From NCBI RefSeq assembly GCF_050589625.1, contig NZ_JBNGOP010000007.1, positions 62,001 to 126,000 on the forward strand: a stretch of DNA of 64,000 nucleotides. The letters are read 5' to 3'. This document shows, in pieces, positions 1-8,927 of the stretch; the stretch's first letter is position 1, and each line of letters begins with the position of its first letter. This stretch comes from Pelagihabitans sp947500445 (GTDB lineage: Bacteria > Bacteroidota > Bacteroidia > Flavobacteriales > Flavobacteriaceae). A program made the translations under genes and the position numbers. Under the pieces are notes generated by a model. It worked only from the letters and a program-made list of their open reading frames with translations. It searched no databases and had not been told where the DNA came from.

Positions 1-390
1 CATTCGATGCTCGTAGAAACCGATTTGGAAGGTAATTTTGTTGGGTCGTCCTATGCTTGGGCGACTACGAGGGACTGGGCCAAGTTCGGAATTCTTTATC
101 TGAACAGGGGCAATTGGAACGGCGAACAACTGTTCGCTCCCGAATGGGTAGATTATATCAGTAAAGCAACAGCAGGTTCCGAAGGAAAATATGGTGCCCA
201 TTTTTGGTTGAACAAAGGCGGGCGGTATCCTAATGCCCCCAGGGACCTCTATTCGGCCAACGGATTTCAGGGCCAGCGTGTTTTTATCATTCCATCAAAG
301 GATTTGGTTATCGTGCGTATGGGACTGTCACAGGCTCCCGATTTTAGGGTGAACGCGCTGTTGGAAGGAGTCCTAGAGGCCATAAACTGA
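1..390 (+). CDS. Serine hydrolase, beta-lactamase/class C-like (3' end only)
   Basis: The reading frame is open from the first base of the window and ends with TGA at 388-390, so only about 129 C-terminal residues are present. The piece carries features of the beta-lactamase-related serine hydrolases (class C/esterase/6-aminohexanoate-dimer hydrolase group): a helical stretch with WATTRDWAKFGILYL, and near the end SANGFQGQRVFIIPSKDLVIVRMG, the strand region lining the active site where class C enzymes carry their third motif. The SxxK and YxN motifs would lie upstream of the window. Such proteins are usually periplasmic or lipoproteins acting on amides or esters; the substrate cannot be told from this fragment. 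Confidence 0.8.
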   Translation, partial: HSMLVETDLEGNFVGSSYAWATTRDWAKFGILYLNRGNWNGEQLFAPEWVDYISKATAGSEGKYGAHFWLNKGGRYPNAPRDLYSANGFQGQRVFIIPSKDLVIVRMGLSQAPDFRVNALLEGVLEAIN

Positions 391-550
391 GGCTTATCGC
401 ATGGCATAGGCACTATGTATGGGGTTATGTGCTAGATTCTGTATTTATCGCCCCAAACCATGGCATTAATAGCCGCACCTTCCAGCCTTTTGCTATTCCT
501 TCAAGTGATAGTCGAGTAATTCCTTAAAGATAATCCCCCATCAACCGATA

Positions 551-709
551 CTATTTTAAGTTTGAAATGGTATTACCACCGAACGCACATCGGTATATCG
601 TTGAATTCCCTTTGTAGCCCAAATCAAATATAGTAACCGAATGCTGCTGGCCCAAAATGGGTTCCATAACAAAAAGGTAGGCTTTCACCACATATTTCCC
701 TATGCTCAC
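551..709 (-). CDS. Possible small hypothetical protein (52 aa, GTG start)
   Basis: In the gap between the hydrolase and menB, one minus-strand frame stays open for more than 70 codons and ends with TAG at 551-553. The first plausible start is GTG at 709. The translation contains FVMEPILGQQHSVTIFDLG and has a natural-looking composition. I recognise no family, there is no ATG start and no paralogue in the window. It could be a decayed gene or a chance open frame. Confidence 0.2.
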   Translation of the reverse strand: MSIGKYVVKAYLFVMEPILGQQHSVTIFDLGYKGNSTIYRCAFGGNTISNLK

Positions 710-808
710 AACAATAGTTATGACAGCGCTCGGTTCCGTCGTATGTTTACAGTGTAATAATAAACAAGGCGTTAAATTTTTTCATTTTCATATAGTGTTC
801 TCGTAAAG

Positions 809-840
809 GAGCCCCATCGGTAACGATAGGGCTCTTTTTA
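809..840 (+). terminator. Rho-independent terminator-like hairpin
   Basis: GAGCCC(C)ATCG - GTAA - CGAT(A)GGGCTC forms a stem with one mismatch, followed on the + strand by five T. It lies 46 bp past the menB stop, between convergent genes. The T-run favours the + strand, although the nearest + gene ends over 400 bp earlier. It probably also stops menB transcripts. Nothing else clear is seen in 391-885 apart from the weak ORF at 551-709. Confidence 0.55.
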
Positions 841-885
841 GTTTCTGACCGCTCCACTCTAGAAGATGAACGGAACCGCTTTCGC

Positions 886-1728
886 TTAAGGAATCCATTT
901 ATCGTCCCCAAAATCGGGTTTCCGTTTTTCAAGAAATGCGTTTCTACCTTCTTTTGCTTCTTCGGTACCATACGCCAAACGGGTAGCTTCACCTGCAAAT
1001 ACTTGTTGGCCCACCATACCATCATCGGTAAGGTTCATGGCAAACTTTAGCATTTTTATGGAAGTTGGCGATTTTTCCAGTACTTCCTGTGCCCATTGAT
1101 AAGCGGTATCCTCCAAATCGTCGTGTGGTACCACGGCATTTACCATTCCCATTTCATAAGCTTCCTGTGCCGAATAGTTCCTGCCCAAAAAGAAAATTTC
1201 CCGTGCCTTTTTCTGTCCCACCATTTTCGCCAAATAAGCGGAACCGTAGCCACCGTCGAAACTGGTGACATCGGCATCGGTCTGTTTAAAAATGGCATGT
1301 TCTTTACTGGCCAAGGTCATATCGCAGACCACATGCAGACTGTGCCCACCACCAACGGCCCAACCCGATACTACGGCAATAACCACTTTTGGCATAAACC
1401 GTATTTGGCGTTGTACCTCAAGAATGTTCAAACGATGCATCCCATCTTCCCCGACATACCCTTGTTCGCCCCTGGCTTTCTGGTCACCGCCACTACAAAA
1501 GGAATAAATACCGTCCTTCGTGGAAGGGCCCTCCGCCGATAACAGCACAACACCGATGGAGGTATCTTCTTGGGCGTCATAAAATGCCCGGTACAGCTCA
1601 CTGGTCGTTTTGGGCCGGAACGCATTTCTCACATTCGGCCGATTAAAGGCAATACGGGCAACACCATTGCTCTTTTGATAGGTGATGTCCTCAAAATCGA
1701 TCGCTTTTTTCCAATCTGGTTTTTGCAT
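886..1728 (-). CDS. menB: 1,4-dihydroxy-2-naphthoyl-CoA synthase (MenB)
   Basis: A crotonase-fold enzyme that closes the ring of o-succinylbenzoyl-CoA to 1,4-dihydroxy-2-naphthoyl-CoA in menaquinone synthesis, the main respiratory quinone of Flavobacteria. The MenB signature is clear: RPNVRNAFRP near the N-terminus, the FCSGGDQKARG loop, an oxyanion segment SGWAVGGGHSLHVVCDMTLAS, the MenB-specific TSFDGGYGSAYLA stretch, and the C-terminal FLEKRKPDF. I chose ATG at 1728 (protein begins MQKPDW, 280 aa), because a longer reading from 1764 would overlap the upstream gene. The gap to the upstream glycosyltransferase is 10 bp, so the two are probably cotranscribed. Other men genes are not in the window. 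Confidence 0.95.
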   Translation of the reverse strand: MQKPDWKKAIDFEDITYQKSNGVARIAFNRPNVRNAFRPKTTSELYRAFYDAQEDTSIGVVLLSAEGPSTKDGIYSFCSGGDQKARGEQGYVGEDGMHRLNILEVQRQIRFMPKVVIAVVSGWAVGGGHSLHVVCDMTLASKEHAIFKQTDADVTSFDGGYGSAYLAKMVGQKKAREIFFLGRNYSAQEAYEMGMVNAVVPHDDLEDTAYQWAQEVLEKSPTSIKMLKFAMNLTDDGMVGQQVFAGEATRLAYGTEEAKEGRNAFLEKRKPDFGDDKWIP

Positions 1729-1738
1729 ATATCTCGTT

Positions 1739-3016
1739 TTAGTCTTTTTTATGTAAAGGCCCATCGGCCAATGAAGGAACGTTATTTTTTTCCTCGATCC
1801 ATTTGGAGAGGTATTTTGTGCTGGCCATGGTATGGTGCATTAGCATACCGCCGATAATATTATTGGTACGATGTAATCGTAGTTGTTGTATTAAGGTGCC
1901 AATTTTAGATCGAAACCGTTCCGCATGTACTTCGCTATCGTAATTGGTGTTCATCAGACTTTTTCCATTGTTTTGGGCGGTACGCCATGCTTTGGGTAGT
2001 TGATACAACCGTACGGCCTGTTGAACAAATGCTTCCCAATCGTCACAAACGGCACCGTTCCATAAAAGGCCGTCCCCCATTCCCTCTGCACCTATGGTGG
2101 TAGTAACGCTCGGTAACCCATTGCGCATGCTATCGAATAGCTTTCCCTTTATTCCGGCACCAAAACGTAAAGGGACCAATTGTAGTCGGTATTTGTGCAT
2201 AACAAGGGAGACGTTTTCCGCATTTCCCATGACCATAAAACTATCGGAAGGGCGATGCATTTCCGTAAGCTGTTGGGGTAAGTAGCTGCCATAGATATGC
2301 AGTTCCGCATTGGGCAATATTTCTCGGATGGCGGGCCATAGGTGCCGCTTTAACTGGATTACGGCATCAACATTTGGTGCATGCCTGCCGGTGCCGATGA
2401 ACATAAAATGCTTTCGCGTTTCGAAAACGGGCCAGGCGGCAACTTTCTCCAATGTTAACTTTTCGACCATAAAAGGCAACCACAGCAATAACGATTTGGA
2501 CACCCCTGCCCTATTTTGTAAAAGCTCCATTTCAAAAGAAGAAATGATCAGGGAAACATCGCATCGGTAAATGCTGGCCAGCTCTCTTTTTGTGATATCG
2601 TTGTTCAACCAATCGGAAGTTTCAAAAATCCCCCCTTTTTCGAGTACCGTTCTTCGCGATTTTCTTAGGGAGTGCAAATCTTCCGTATCCAAAATACGCA
2701 ATGCCTGGGGCAACTGTTGGGCTATCCGCCAGCCGAATTGTTCTTCGGTCAGATAACGGTCGAACAATACCACATCGGGTCGGATGGTTTTAAGAAAATC
2801 GTCAAAGGAAGCATCGTTCAACAGTATCGATACCGTTTGCACCCCTAATCCGTTCCAATCCACTGGATGCTCCGGGAACTTTGCGGTCGACGCCAAGGTG
2901 ATTTCATAGTGTTCAGCAATAAAAAAACGGATCAACTGCAGCATACGCGAACCCGCGGCACTGGCATTGGGTTCCGGCCAACTAAAACCGATGATCAAAA
3001 GACGTTTTGTCGGCAT
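1739..3016 (-). CDS. Glycosyltransferase, GT4-like (Glyco_trans_1_4 type)
   Basis: 425 aa with a two-lobed GT-B layout. The N-terminal half begins with a Rossmann strand LLIIGFSWPEPNASAAGSRM, typical of glycosyltransferases that bind the acceptor. The C-terminal half has FIGTGRHAPNVDAV and RFGAGIKGKLFDSMRNGLP, the region that holds the donor nucleotide-sugar; the usual second glutamate of the EX7E pattern is Asp here. No transmembrane segment or signal peptide is seen, so it should be cytosolic. It sits just upstream of menB but has no functional link to it. Sugar and acceptor are unknown; a role in a surface glycan or glycolipid is a guess. Confidence 0.8.
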   Translation of the reverse strand: MPTKRLLIIGFSWPEPNASAAGSRMLQLIRFFIAEHYEITLASTAKFPEHPVDWNGLGVQTVSILLNDASFDDFLKTIRPDVVLFDRYLTEEQFGWRIAQQLPQALRILDTEDLHSLRKSRRTVLEKGGIFETSDWLNNDITKRELASIYRCDVSLIISSFEMELLQNRAGVSKSLLLWLPFMVEKLTLEKVAAWPVFETRKHFMFIGTGRHAPNVDAVIQLKRHLWPAIREILPNAELHIYGSYLPQQLTEMHRPSDSFMVMGNAENVSLVMHKYRLQLVPLRFGAGIKGKLFDSMRNGLPSVTTTIGAEGMGDGLLWNGAVCDDWEAFVQQAVRLYQLPKAWRTAQNNGKSLMNTNYDSEVHAERFRSKIGTLIQQLRLHRTNNIIGGMLMHHTMASTKYLSKWIEEKNNVPSLADGPLHKKD

Positions 3017-3087
3017 ACAGTTCGTTTTTAATGAGGTGGCGCTATAACGGCTAACTTTTGAACGGCTGCCGTAGTATTTTTTATGTC

Positions 3088-4593
3088 CTACATCTTATCG
3101 GCAAACTTTTTGGAGATACTGGAGCGGAGTCTACGGCCATAATCCTCTTCCAACCATTCCTTATAATTTTTGGTATTGTTCATGATACAATAAGAATACT
3201 GTCGCACACGATAGGCAATTTCTTCTTTCAGCTGCTTGGCCAAAATTCGGGCATCAAAAACATCCTCGGAATTTTCTACACAAATTTTTGCGTGTTGTTC
3301 AATGCTACGTTCCAAAACTACTTTGGACCGTAAGCCCTGTGCAAAAACTTTTTTATACTCTTCCTTGATGTCAAATTCGATTTCCGTCGATTTGGAGAAC
3401 TGTGCCCTGAGTTCCGGGGGCATTTCATAAACGAATTCCCGTTCGATATCCTCGTCGTTCTTGATGTTTTCAAGATAAAAATCGGGAAAATGAAAAATTT
3501 CCTGCCAGTCTACCGGAGCGTTCCACATTCCGAAACGTGCAATGTTGTTCCCGAGGTCGATAACCGTAAACTCCTCCTTTTTGGGCAATACCCGGGATCC
3601 CCTACCGATCATTTGGAAATATAAGGTCAGCGAACGGGTGGCCCTGTTCAAGATAATGGTCTCTACCGAAGGCTCATCAAAGCCGGTGGTCAAAATACTG
3701 ACCGATGTAAGTATGGCATCCGGCGTTTCCGAGAACCAACTCAGTATCTCCTTCCGTTCAGCAGCGGTATTCTTATTGTCGAGATGCCGAACATTATACC
3801 CTCCTTTTTTAAAGGTCTCGTATACGTAGCGCGAGGTGTTGATGCCGTTATTGAATATCAGGGTCTTGGTGCCTTTTGCTATTTCGTTATAAGCGGTGAC
3901 CAGCTTCCCCAACATGCTTTGGTTGCTGTACAGCTCGTCGGATGATTTTACCGTGTAATCCCCGTTTATCCCGAGTTTAAGGCTTTGTAGGCTTACATCG
4001 TAATTGTACATGTTTGCCTTTGCCAAAAACTTTTTCTCGATAAGCGAACTTATCGATTCCCCGATGATCAACTTTTGATAGTTGTCCTTCATCGGCAGTT
4101 TTATATTGGAACTCAAGGGTGTAGCGGTAACCCCTAAAATAGCCGCATTTTCAAAATACTTGAACAATTTTCGAAAAGAATTGTAATGGGCCTCATCGAT
4201 AATGACCAGACCAATGTTGTTGATGGCCACTTTTTCTTCCTGCAAACGGTTGTTGAGCGTCTCCACCATGGCCACAAAGCACATGAACTCATCCTGATCG
4301 TGCAATTCTTTTACGCCGCTATTAATGATCTTGTTCTTGACCCCAAATCCGTTCAACATTTTTGAGGTCTGTACGCTCAGTTCTATCCGGTGGGTCAGTA
4401 CCACCACTTTTTTCTTTTTGCGTTCGATGAACCGTTTCGCTATTTCGGAAAAAACCACGGTTTTACCGCCACCAGTAGGGAGTTGGTACAGCAAATTACC
4501 GGATTCGGCAGAATCGAGGTATTCGAAAATCGTATTCAAATCCTCTATCTGATAATTGTAGAGCGTTTTTTCGTTGGTCTTTTGTAATTCCAA
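3088..4593 (-). CDS. DEAD/DEAH-box superfamily 2 helicase (SSL2/COG1061 type)
   Basis: 501 aa with the complete SF2 set: Walker A in LPTGGGKTVVFSEIAKRF, motif II DEAH in VIIDEAHYNSFRKL, motif III GVTATP, motif V TTGFDEPSVETIIL and motif VI QMIGRGSR. It most resembles COG1061 SSL2-type helicases, related to UvrB/RecQ and type III restriction helicases but without a nuclease domain. Its role is unknown; DNA or RNA repair or unwinding is the family expectation. The start is taken as TTG at 4593 because no ATG exists between the upstream in-frame stop and the helicase core. A Bacteroidetes -7 like element lies at 4650-4657. No restriction-modification partner is adjacent. Confidence 0.85.
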   Translation of the reverse strand: MELQKTNEKTLYNYQIEDLNTIFEYLDSAESGNLLYQLPTGGGKTVVFSEIAKRFIERKKKKVVVLTHRIELSVQTSKMLNGFGVKNKIINSGVKELHDQDEFMCFVAMVETLNNRLQEEKVAINNIGLVIIDEAHYNSFRKLFKYFENAAILGVTATPLSSNIKLPMKDNYQKLIIGESISSLIEKKFLAKANMYNYDVSLQSLKLGINGDYTVKSSDELYSNQSMLGKLVTAYNEIAKGTKTLIFNNGINTSRYVYETFKKGGYNVRHLDNKNTAAERKEILSWFSETPDAILTSVSILTTGFDEPSVETIILNRATRSLTLYFQMIGRGSRVLPKKEEFTVIDLGNNIARFGMWNAPVDWQEIFHFPDFYLENIKNDEDIEREFVYEMPPELRAQFSKSTEIEFDIKEEYKKVFAQGLRSKVVLERSIEQHAKICVENSEDVFDARILAKQLKEEIAYRVRQYSYCIMNNTKNYKEWLEEDYGRRLRSSISKKFADKM

Positions 4594-4649
4594 GTAAGTA
4601 GGTGGTTTAGCGTTATCGGATCGGGGCTATTCCATTGGTCCGAATTTTG

Positions 4650-4657
4650 CAAAACTA
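4650..4657 (-). promoter_or_regulatory. Bacteroidetes-type -7 element upstream of the helicase
   Basis: Minus-strand TAGTTTTG fits the Bacteroidetes primary-sigma consensus TAnnTTTG. It lies about 57 bp before the helicase TTG start. No convincing TTG was found at the -33 position, so this is only a partial match. Confidence 0.35.
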
Positions 4658-4799
4658 ACGGAAATTTCTCCTTCATAAAAATATAAAGCGGGAAATACTG
4701 CATCAAATGCAACAAAACCCTACGGTTCAGAAGATTCCATTTGCCAGTGTCAAAAGGGAACAACAGTACCCCAAATTTAGTGACGGCATGGAAATCAGT

Positions 4800-5729
4800 T
4801 CAATACCCCTGTGTTTTGGATATCTCGTTTTCTAAGGCCTTACCAGTTTTTAAGCGTTTGTAGTTGGCTATTATTTGTGGTACCACCGATTCGGTATCGG
4901 AAACACTTGCGCAATGCGGACTCATATGTACTTTCGGATGTTGCCAAAAAGGGTGCGGCCCCGGTAAGGGTTCGGTATGGAAAACATCCAGAGCGGCACC
5001 ACTCAAATGGCCGCTGTCCAATGCTTCCAGTAGGTCGTCGTCATTGAGATGGCCACCACGGGCCACATTGATCAAAAAGGCATTTTTGGGAAGCTTTTCG
5101 AAGATTTTTTTATTTAAAATTCCTTGGGTATTCGGTGTCAAAGGCAGCAAACAGACCAAAACATCGGTACTCCCCAAAAACAAATCCAATTGGTCCGGAC
5201 CGTTAAAAGTGGTTACTGATGTGATTTTTTTTTGAGATCGGGACCATCCTTGCACCTTGAAGCCTATTGCAGAAAGTTCCGTAGCGGTAAAAGCGCCCAA
5301 TTCCCCTAACCCGAGTATTCCAATGGTAACCTCTTTCATTCTCAGGTAGGTCCTTGATTTCCATGTTTGGTCAAACTGCTGCAATTTATAGGTATTTACG
5401 TTTTTCAAGTGGGCAAAAACCGTCGCAATAACATGCTCCGCCATGTCCTTTGCCAGAATAGGGTCCACCACTCGGGTGATGGGCAGGTGCAACGGGGCCT
5501 GGGTATCCTTAAAAATAAAGTCGACCCCGGCTCCAGAGGAAGCAATGCATTTCAGGTTTGGGTATTCCGATAAGCTTCCTTTTGGATGTTTCCACACCAA
5601 GGCCATTTCTATTTCTGCTTTCGGATGGGGCTCTTCCGCCGAATAAACGGGAACTTCTGGCGCGAAATTACGTAACGCCCGTTTCCATTCATCGGTCTTT
5701 CCATCCTGTCTCAACACAACTATGCCCAT
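4800..5729 (-). CDS. D-2-hydroxyacid dehydrogenase, glyoxylate/hydroxypyruvate reductase A-like
   Basis: 309 aa. The NAD(P)-binding motif is ILGLGELGAFTA (GxGxxG). The catalytic Arg lies in NVARGGHLNDDDLLEAL, and the Glu and His in HTEPLPGPHPFWQHP and HMSPHCAS. Overall it matches the GhrA group, which reduces glyoxylate or hydroxypyruvate to glycolate or D-glycerate, rather than the longer PGDH/VanH types. The start ATG at 5729 follows the upstream DUF6155-like stop by one base, showing operon coupling with it and with the FAD oxidoreductase at 6276-7526. The physiological substrate cannot be told from sequence. Confidence 0.88.
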   Translation of the reverse strand: MGIVVLRQDGKTDEWKRALRNFAPEVPVYSAEEPHPKAEIEMALVWKHPKGSLSEYPNLKCIASSGAGVDFIFKDTQAPLHLPITRVVDPILAKDMAEHVIATVFAHLKNVNTYKLQQFDQTWKSRTYLRMKEVTIGILGLGELGAFTATELSAIGFKVQGWSRSQKKITSVTTFNGPDQLDLFLGSTDVLVCLLPLTPNTQGILNKKIFEKLPKNAFLINVARGGHLNDDDLLEALDSGHLSGAALDVFHTEPLPGPHPFWQHPKVHMSPHCASVSDTESVVPQIIANYKRLKTGKALENEISKTQGY

Positions 5730-5730
5730 T

Positions 5731-6279
5731 TTATATTTCGTTTAGGAAATCGTTATTCGCTTTCGTATCGGTATCGATACCGTCGTACACCCGTGAAAAA
5801 CCTTCCGATAACAACCATGCTCCAGTTTGGGTAAGCACATATATTTTCTCGATTCTCGGACGATATGCATCCAGCAACGCGTTGATGGAGATATACCGTA
5901 CCGCTTCCTCAAAGGAGTTCAGCATACTTTTATAAAAGGCATCTGGTACGTTCTTTTCCGAAGCGAAGGTTTGGGCGATTTCGATATTGTAAAGCATCAA
6001 ATCTGCGACCATAGGAGCGTCCATACCCAGTTTTTGGAAATGCTTTATAAATTTCTGGGCTACCGAGCGTCTTGCCTTGGGACGTTTTCGACGCAGGGGA
6101 AAGTATTCGTTGGATATTTTCGCCTTCGCTTCCTGGACCATTTTGTCTTCCTTGGGATTGAAAACAAAGTCGTAGTATTCCTTTACCACCGAAAACCGCT
6201 GATAAAGGTCCAACAGCTGTTCTTCCAAAGCTTCTTTCGGGATTTCCGAGAGGTATTTTTTTAATTGTCTTTTGCTCAT
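5731..6279 (-). CDS. DUF6155-like hypothetical protein
   Basis: 182 aa, soluble, mostly helical by appearance. It begins MSKRQLKKYLSEIPKEALEE and is rich in Lys/Arg (for example RRKRPKARRS near residues 63-72). I believe this is the Bacteroidetes family DUF6155, judged from the N-terminus; the function is unknown. Its ATG overlaps the stop of the upstream FAD oxidoreductase in an ATGA arrangement (6276-6279), so translation is coupled. The next gene starts one base after its stop. The basic patches would suit nucleic-acid binding, but this is inference only. Confidence 0.75.
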   Translation of the reverse strand: MSKRQLKKYLSEIPKEALEEQLLDLYQRFSVVKEYYDFVFNPKEDKMVQEAKAKISNEYFPLRRKRPKARRSVAQKFIKHFQKLGMDAPMVADLMLYNIEIAQTFASEKNVPDAFYKSMLNSFEEAVRYISINALLDAYRPRIEKIYVLTQTGAWLLSEGFSRVYDGIDTDTKANNDFLNEI

Positions 6280-7526
6280 ATAACGGTTTCCATTGCCGTG
6301 ATCATTTCTTTGGCCGCAGTTTCACCGGAAAGCATCGCCGCGTTGATGCTGCCATTGGCCAAATAGTCTCCCGCCAAATAGATGGTATCGGTATATTTGC
6401 CGATTCGGCTATCATAGGTCGGCGTTTTTAATATCGGCAATGCCTGGTCGATACGATAGCTTTTTATCAAGGTTATTTCATTGAACCCACAATGTACCGC
6501 GAGCTCTTTTTTTACCTTGTCTATTTTTTCGGTTTCGGACAAGGAATGTTTTGCGACGATGGTTACCGATAACACCGCACGGTCCCTTTTGCCCGGTAAC
6601 ACATCGGTAACGAAATGAACATTATTGATCAAACTGTCCTTGTCCGTCACCAGACCGATTATAGGAGCTTTAAAACCGGCGGTGGACGCTAGTTTAAAGT
6701 AGAGGGTTTCCGTACTTTGCCAGGTGACGGGTGTCGGTACAAGCTGTGGAAGCATGCTAGTAGGGTCGGTAGCGATCAATAGCAAATCAAATTCCGCTTT
6801 GTTCCCTTGTGAGAATTCCAACGTATTCCCCTCGACATTGGCTACAGTGCTGTTGAATACAATGGTCGTATGTTTCAATTGCGCCCTTAATTGCGCAGGT
6901 ATTTCCTGCATTCCATTTTTGGGAACTGAGGCACTGCCCTCGGAGAACATTTTGTATACGAAACGAAACATTTTGGCCGATGTCGCCAAAGCATCCTCCA
7001 GGAAGATTCCGGAGAAAAAGGGAAGAAAAAAGGTGTCTATCATTTTAGCGGAAAAACCATACCCCTGTAGATAGGACAAAGTAGATTCGTCCGGTCCTTC
7101 AAAAACTTCTTGTATGGACATTTTTTTAAGGCTATTGGAAAGCTTAAAAATTTTCCATTTGTCCCTTAGGCTACCTACTTTGGAAAACACCGTAGGCACT
7201 AAAAAACGGATATCACGGAGCGGGTCTCCTATTTTAGAGCGGTTTTGACCATCGAGTAAAAGTGATCCCGGCAAAAAATGTTGTAGTTGTAAATCTTCGT
7301 AATCCAAGTATTTTTGAGCAGCGGGATAGGCGGTCAACAACACCTGAAAACCATGATCGATTGGAATACCATTTACGATATCGGTTTTCACCCTTCCCCC
7401 AATACTATCGGAAGCTTCATATATTGTTGGCCTATATCCTTTTTTTTCAAGGGTTATGGCGGCAACCAAACCACTAAGCCCGGCACCGATGATTGCGATT
7501 TTTGGGGAAATCTCTGCCATTTTCAT
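6276..7526 (-). CDS. FAD-dependent amine oxidase/phytoene desaturase-like oxidoreductase
   Basis: 416 aa. The N-terminal dinucleotide-binding motif AIIGAGLSGLVAAITLEKKG is followed by a second FAD contact, ASDSIGGRVKTD. The C-terminal FAD motif is IYLAGDYLANGSINAAMLSGE. This is the pattern of the flavin amine oxidase, protoporphyrinogen oxidase and carotenoid desaturase group (NAD(P)/FAD-dependent oxidoreductase, COG1232-like). No haem or carotenoid genes are next to it, so the substrate is open. It is the first gene of a tightly packed operon with the DUF6155-like protein and the GhrA-like reductase. The start is ATG 7526, though ATG 7520 is nearly as good. Confidence 0.85.
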   Translation of the reverse strand: MKMAEISPKIAIIGAGLSGLVAAITLEKKGYRPTIYEASDSIGGRVKTDIVNGIPIDHGFQVLLTAYPAAQKYLDYEDLQLQHFLPGSLLLDGQNRSKIGDPLRDIRFLVPTVFSKVGSLRDKWKIFKLSNSLKKMSIQEVFEGPDESTLSYLQGYGFSAKMIDTFFLPFFSGIFLEDALATSAKMFRFVYKMFSEGSASVPKNGMQEIPAQLRAQLKHTTIVFNSTVANVEGNTLEFSQGNKAEFDLLLIATDPTSMLPQLVPTPVTWQSTETLYFKLASTAGFKAPIIGLVTDKDSLINNVHFVTDVLPGKRDRAVLSVTIVAKHSLSETEKIDKVKKELAVHCGFNEITLIKSYRIDQALPILKTPTYDSRIGKYTDTIYLAGDYLANGSINAAMLSGETAAKEMITAMETVI

Positions 7527-7539
7527 ACACTTTAGAATT

Positions 7540-7547
7540 CAAAAATA
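7540..7547 (-). promoter_or_regulatory. -7 element upstream of the FAD oxidoreductase
   Basis: Minus-strand TATTTTTG (consensus TAnnTTTG) lies 13 bp before the start codon at 7526. No TTG is visible at a suitable distance, so only half of the promoter is supported. Confidence 0.35.
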
Positions 7548-7596
7548 CGATACACCTTCGGAATATGTATCCTTAAAAAAGAGAACTCCTGTTCCG

Positions 7597-7798
7597 TTAC
7601 TGTTTTGTCCCATCGTTGTCATAGTAGCGCCATTCTTTGTTTTTCAGTTTTTGAACCACTACGTCATATACCCATAACCAGCTATGCCAGCGCTTTCCAG
7701 TTTCTTGCCCAAAATAAGGAGCAAATGGTGTATTGCCCCTATGCGATACGCTGCCCCATGTTAGAATTTCTTACAAACCTATCGTAATCTGGATGCAT
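7597..7798 (-). pseudogene. Small frameshifted gene (remnant), about 66 aa
   Basis: ATG at 7798 opens a frame beginning MHPDYDRFVRN that hits TAG at 7739-7741. The +1 frame continues without a break to TAA at 7597-7599 and encodes a Trp/Tyr-rich, protein-like tail that includes NTPFAPYFGQETGKRWHSW and KNKEWRYYDNDGTKQ. One inserted base between about 7739 and 7769 would explain the break. The family is not recognised. It precedes the FAD oxidoreductase on the same strand. It could be a true decayed gene, a sequencing error or coincidence. The rest of 7527-8047 is AT-rich and shows nothing else clear. Confidence 0.35.
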
Positions 7799-8047
7799 TT
7801 TTATATTAGTTACATAATGCTTGCCTTGATGCCTAAAATACCTGTCAAAACCCTATATATCGCTAAGGAAGTAACAAAAACAATAAAATTAATTAGATGA
7901 AAAGAGGCTAAATTTCGATGAACATGGTGCGTAAAAGTGGGGATAAACTGATAAAAAATGTATAATAATAAGCTAATTCGTTTGGATTAGAGCATTTAAA
8001 AATGTATTATGGAAACTTGAAGTAAACCAAAATCAAATTAATCATAT

Positions 8048-8911
8048 ATGAGGCAACTAAAAATTATCAAGCAGGTAACCAACAGGGAATCAAAATCGTT
8101 GGACAAATACTTGCAGGATATTAGTAAAATTGACTTAATAACCGCCAGCGAGGAAGTTGAATTGGCCCAGAAAATTAGGGACGGTGATCAAGCCGCCTTG
8201 GAAAAACTAACGACGGCCAACCTTCGTTTTGTAGTATCGGTGGCAAAACAATACCAAAACCAAGGGCTAACATTGCCCGATTTGATCAATGAAGGTAACG
8301 TAGGTCTTGTAAAAGCGGCAAAACGCTTTGATGAAACCCGTGGGTTCAAGTTCATATCTTACGCCGTATGGTGGATTCGACAATCGATTTTGCAGGCTTT
8401 GGCCGAACAATCAAGGGTCGTACGACTCCCATTGAATAAAATCGGTTCCATTAATAAAATTAAAAAGACCTTTTCTTATTTGGAGCAGGCGCATGAGCGA
8501 CCGCCGTCAGCGGAAGAGATTGCCAAGGAGTTGGAAATGACCGTAAACGAAGTACAGCAGTCCTTGAAAAACTCCGGGCGACACGTTTCTATGGATGCCC
8601 CCTTGCGCGAAGGTGAGGATTCCAACCTGTACGATGTTCTGCGTGCCGGGGAATCGCCCAAGCCGGACAAAATACTGATGCAACAGTCATTAAACACCGA
8701 AATTAATCGTGCTTTAGAGACCTTGTCGCCAAGAGAGGCCGATGTGGTGAAATTGTACTACGGTATCGGTGACCAGCAATCGATGACCTTGGCGGAGATA
8801 GGACTTACCTTTGACCTTACCAGGGAAAGGGTACGCCAGATTCGTGAAAAAGCCATCCGAAAATTAAGACACAACTCTAGAAGTAAAATGTTGAAGACCT
8901 ATTTGGGATAG
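8048..8911 (+). CDS. rpoD: RNA polymerase primary sigma factor RpoD/SigA
   Basis: 287 aa, the short form typical of Bacteroidetes, without region 1.1. Region 1.2 includes SLDKYLQDISKIDLITASEEVELA. Regions 2.1-2.4 include NLRFVVSVAKQYQNQGLTL, LINEGNVGLVKAAKRFD and the promoter-melting segment FISYAVWWIRQSILQAL. Region 3 follows. Region 4.2 is the helix-turn-helix TLAEIGLTFDLTRERVRQI followed by EKAIRKLRH. It directs core polymerase to housekeeping promoters with TTG/TAnnTTTG elements. It is transcribed alone and ends in a strong terminator shared with the leftward microprotein genes. Confidence 0.97.
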   Translation: MRQLKIIKQVTNRESKSLDKYLQDISKIDLITASEEVELAQKIRDGDQAALEKLTTANLRFVVSVAKQYQNQGLTLPDLINEGNVGLVKAAKRFDETRGFKFISYAVWWIRQSILQALAEQSRVVRLPLNKIGSINKIKKTFSYLEQAHERPPSAEEIAKELEMTVNEVQQSLKNSGRHVSMDAPLREGEDSNLYDVLRAGESPKPDKILMQQSLNTEINRALETLSPREADVVKLYYGIGDQQSMTLAEIGLTFDLTRERVRQIREKAIRKLRHNSRSKMLKTYLG

Positions 8912-8927
8912 TTTGAGCTGACCGAAT

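Noticed and set aside
747..1025. Minus-strand ORF of 92 codons overlapping the 3' end of menB
   Set aside because: Out of frame with a well-supported menB; low-complexity basic product typical of a shadow frame.
4545..4800. Minus-strand frame of about 85 codons between the GhrA-like gene and the helicase, containing LLFPFDTGKWNLLNRR
   Set aside because: No ATG, overlaps the helicase start, contains the probable helicase promoter, and an open frame of this length can occur by chance in one of six frames.
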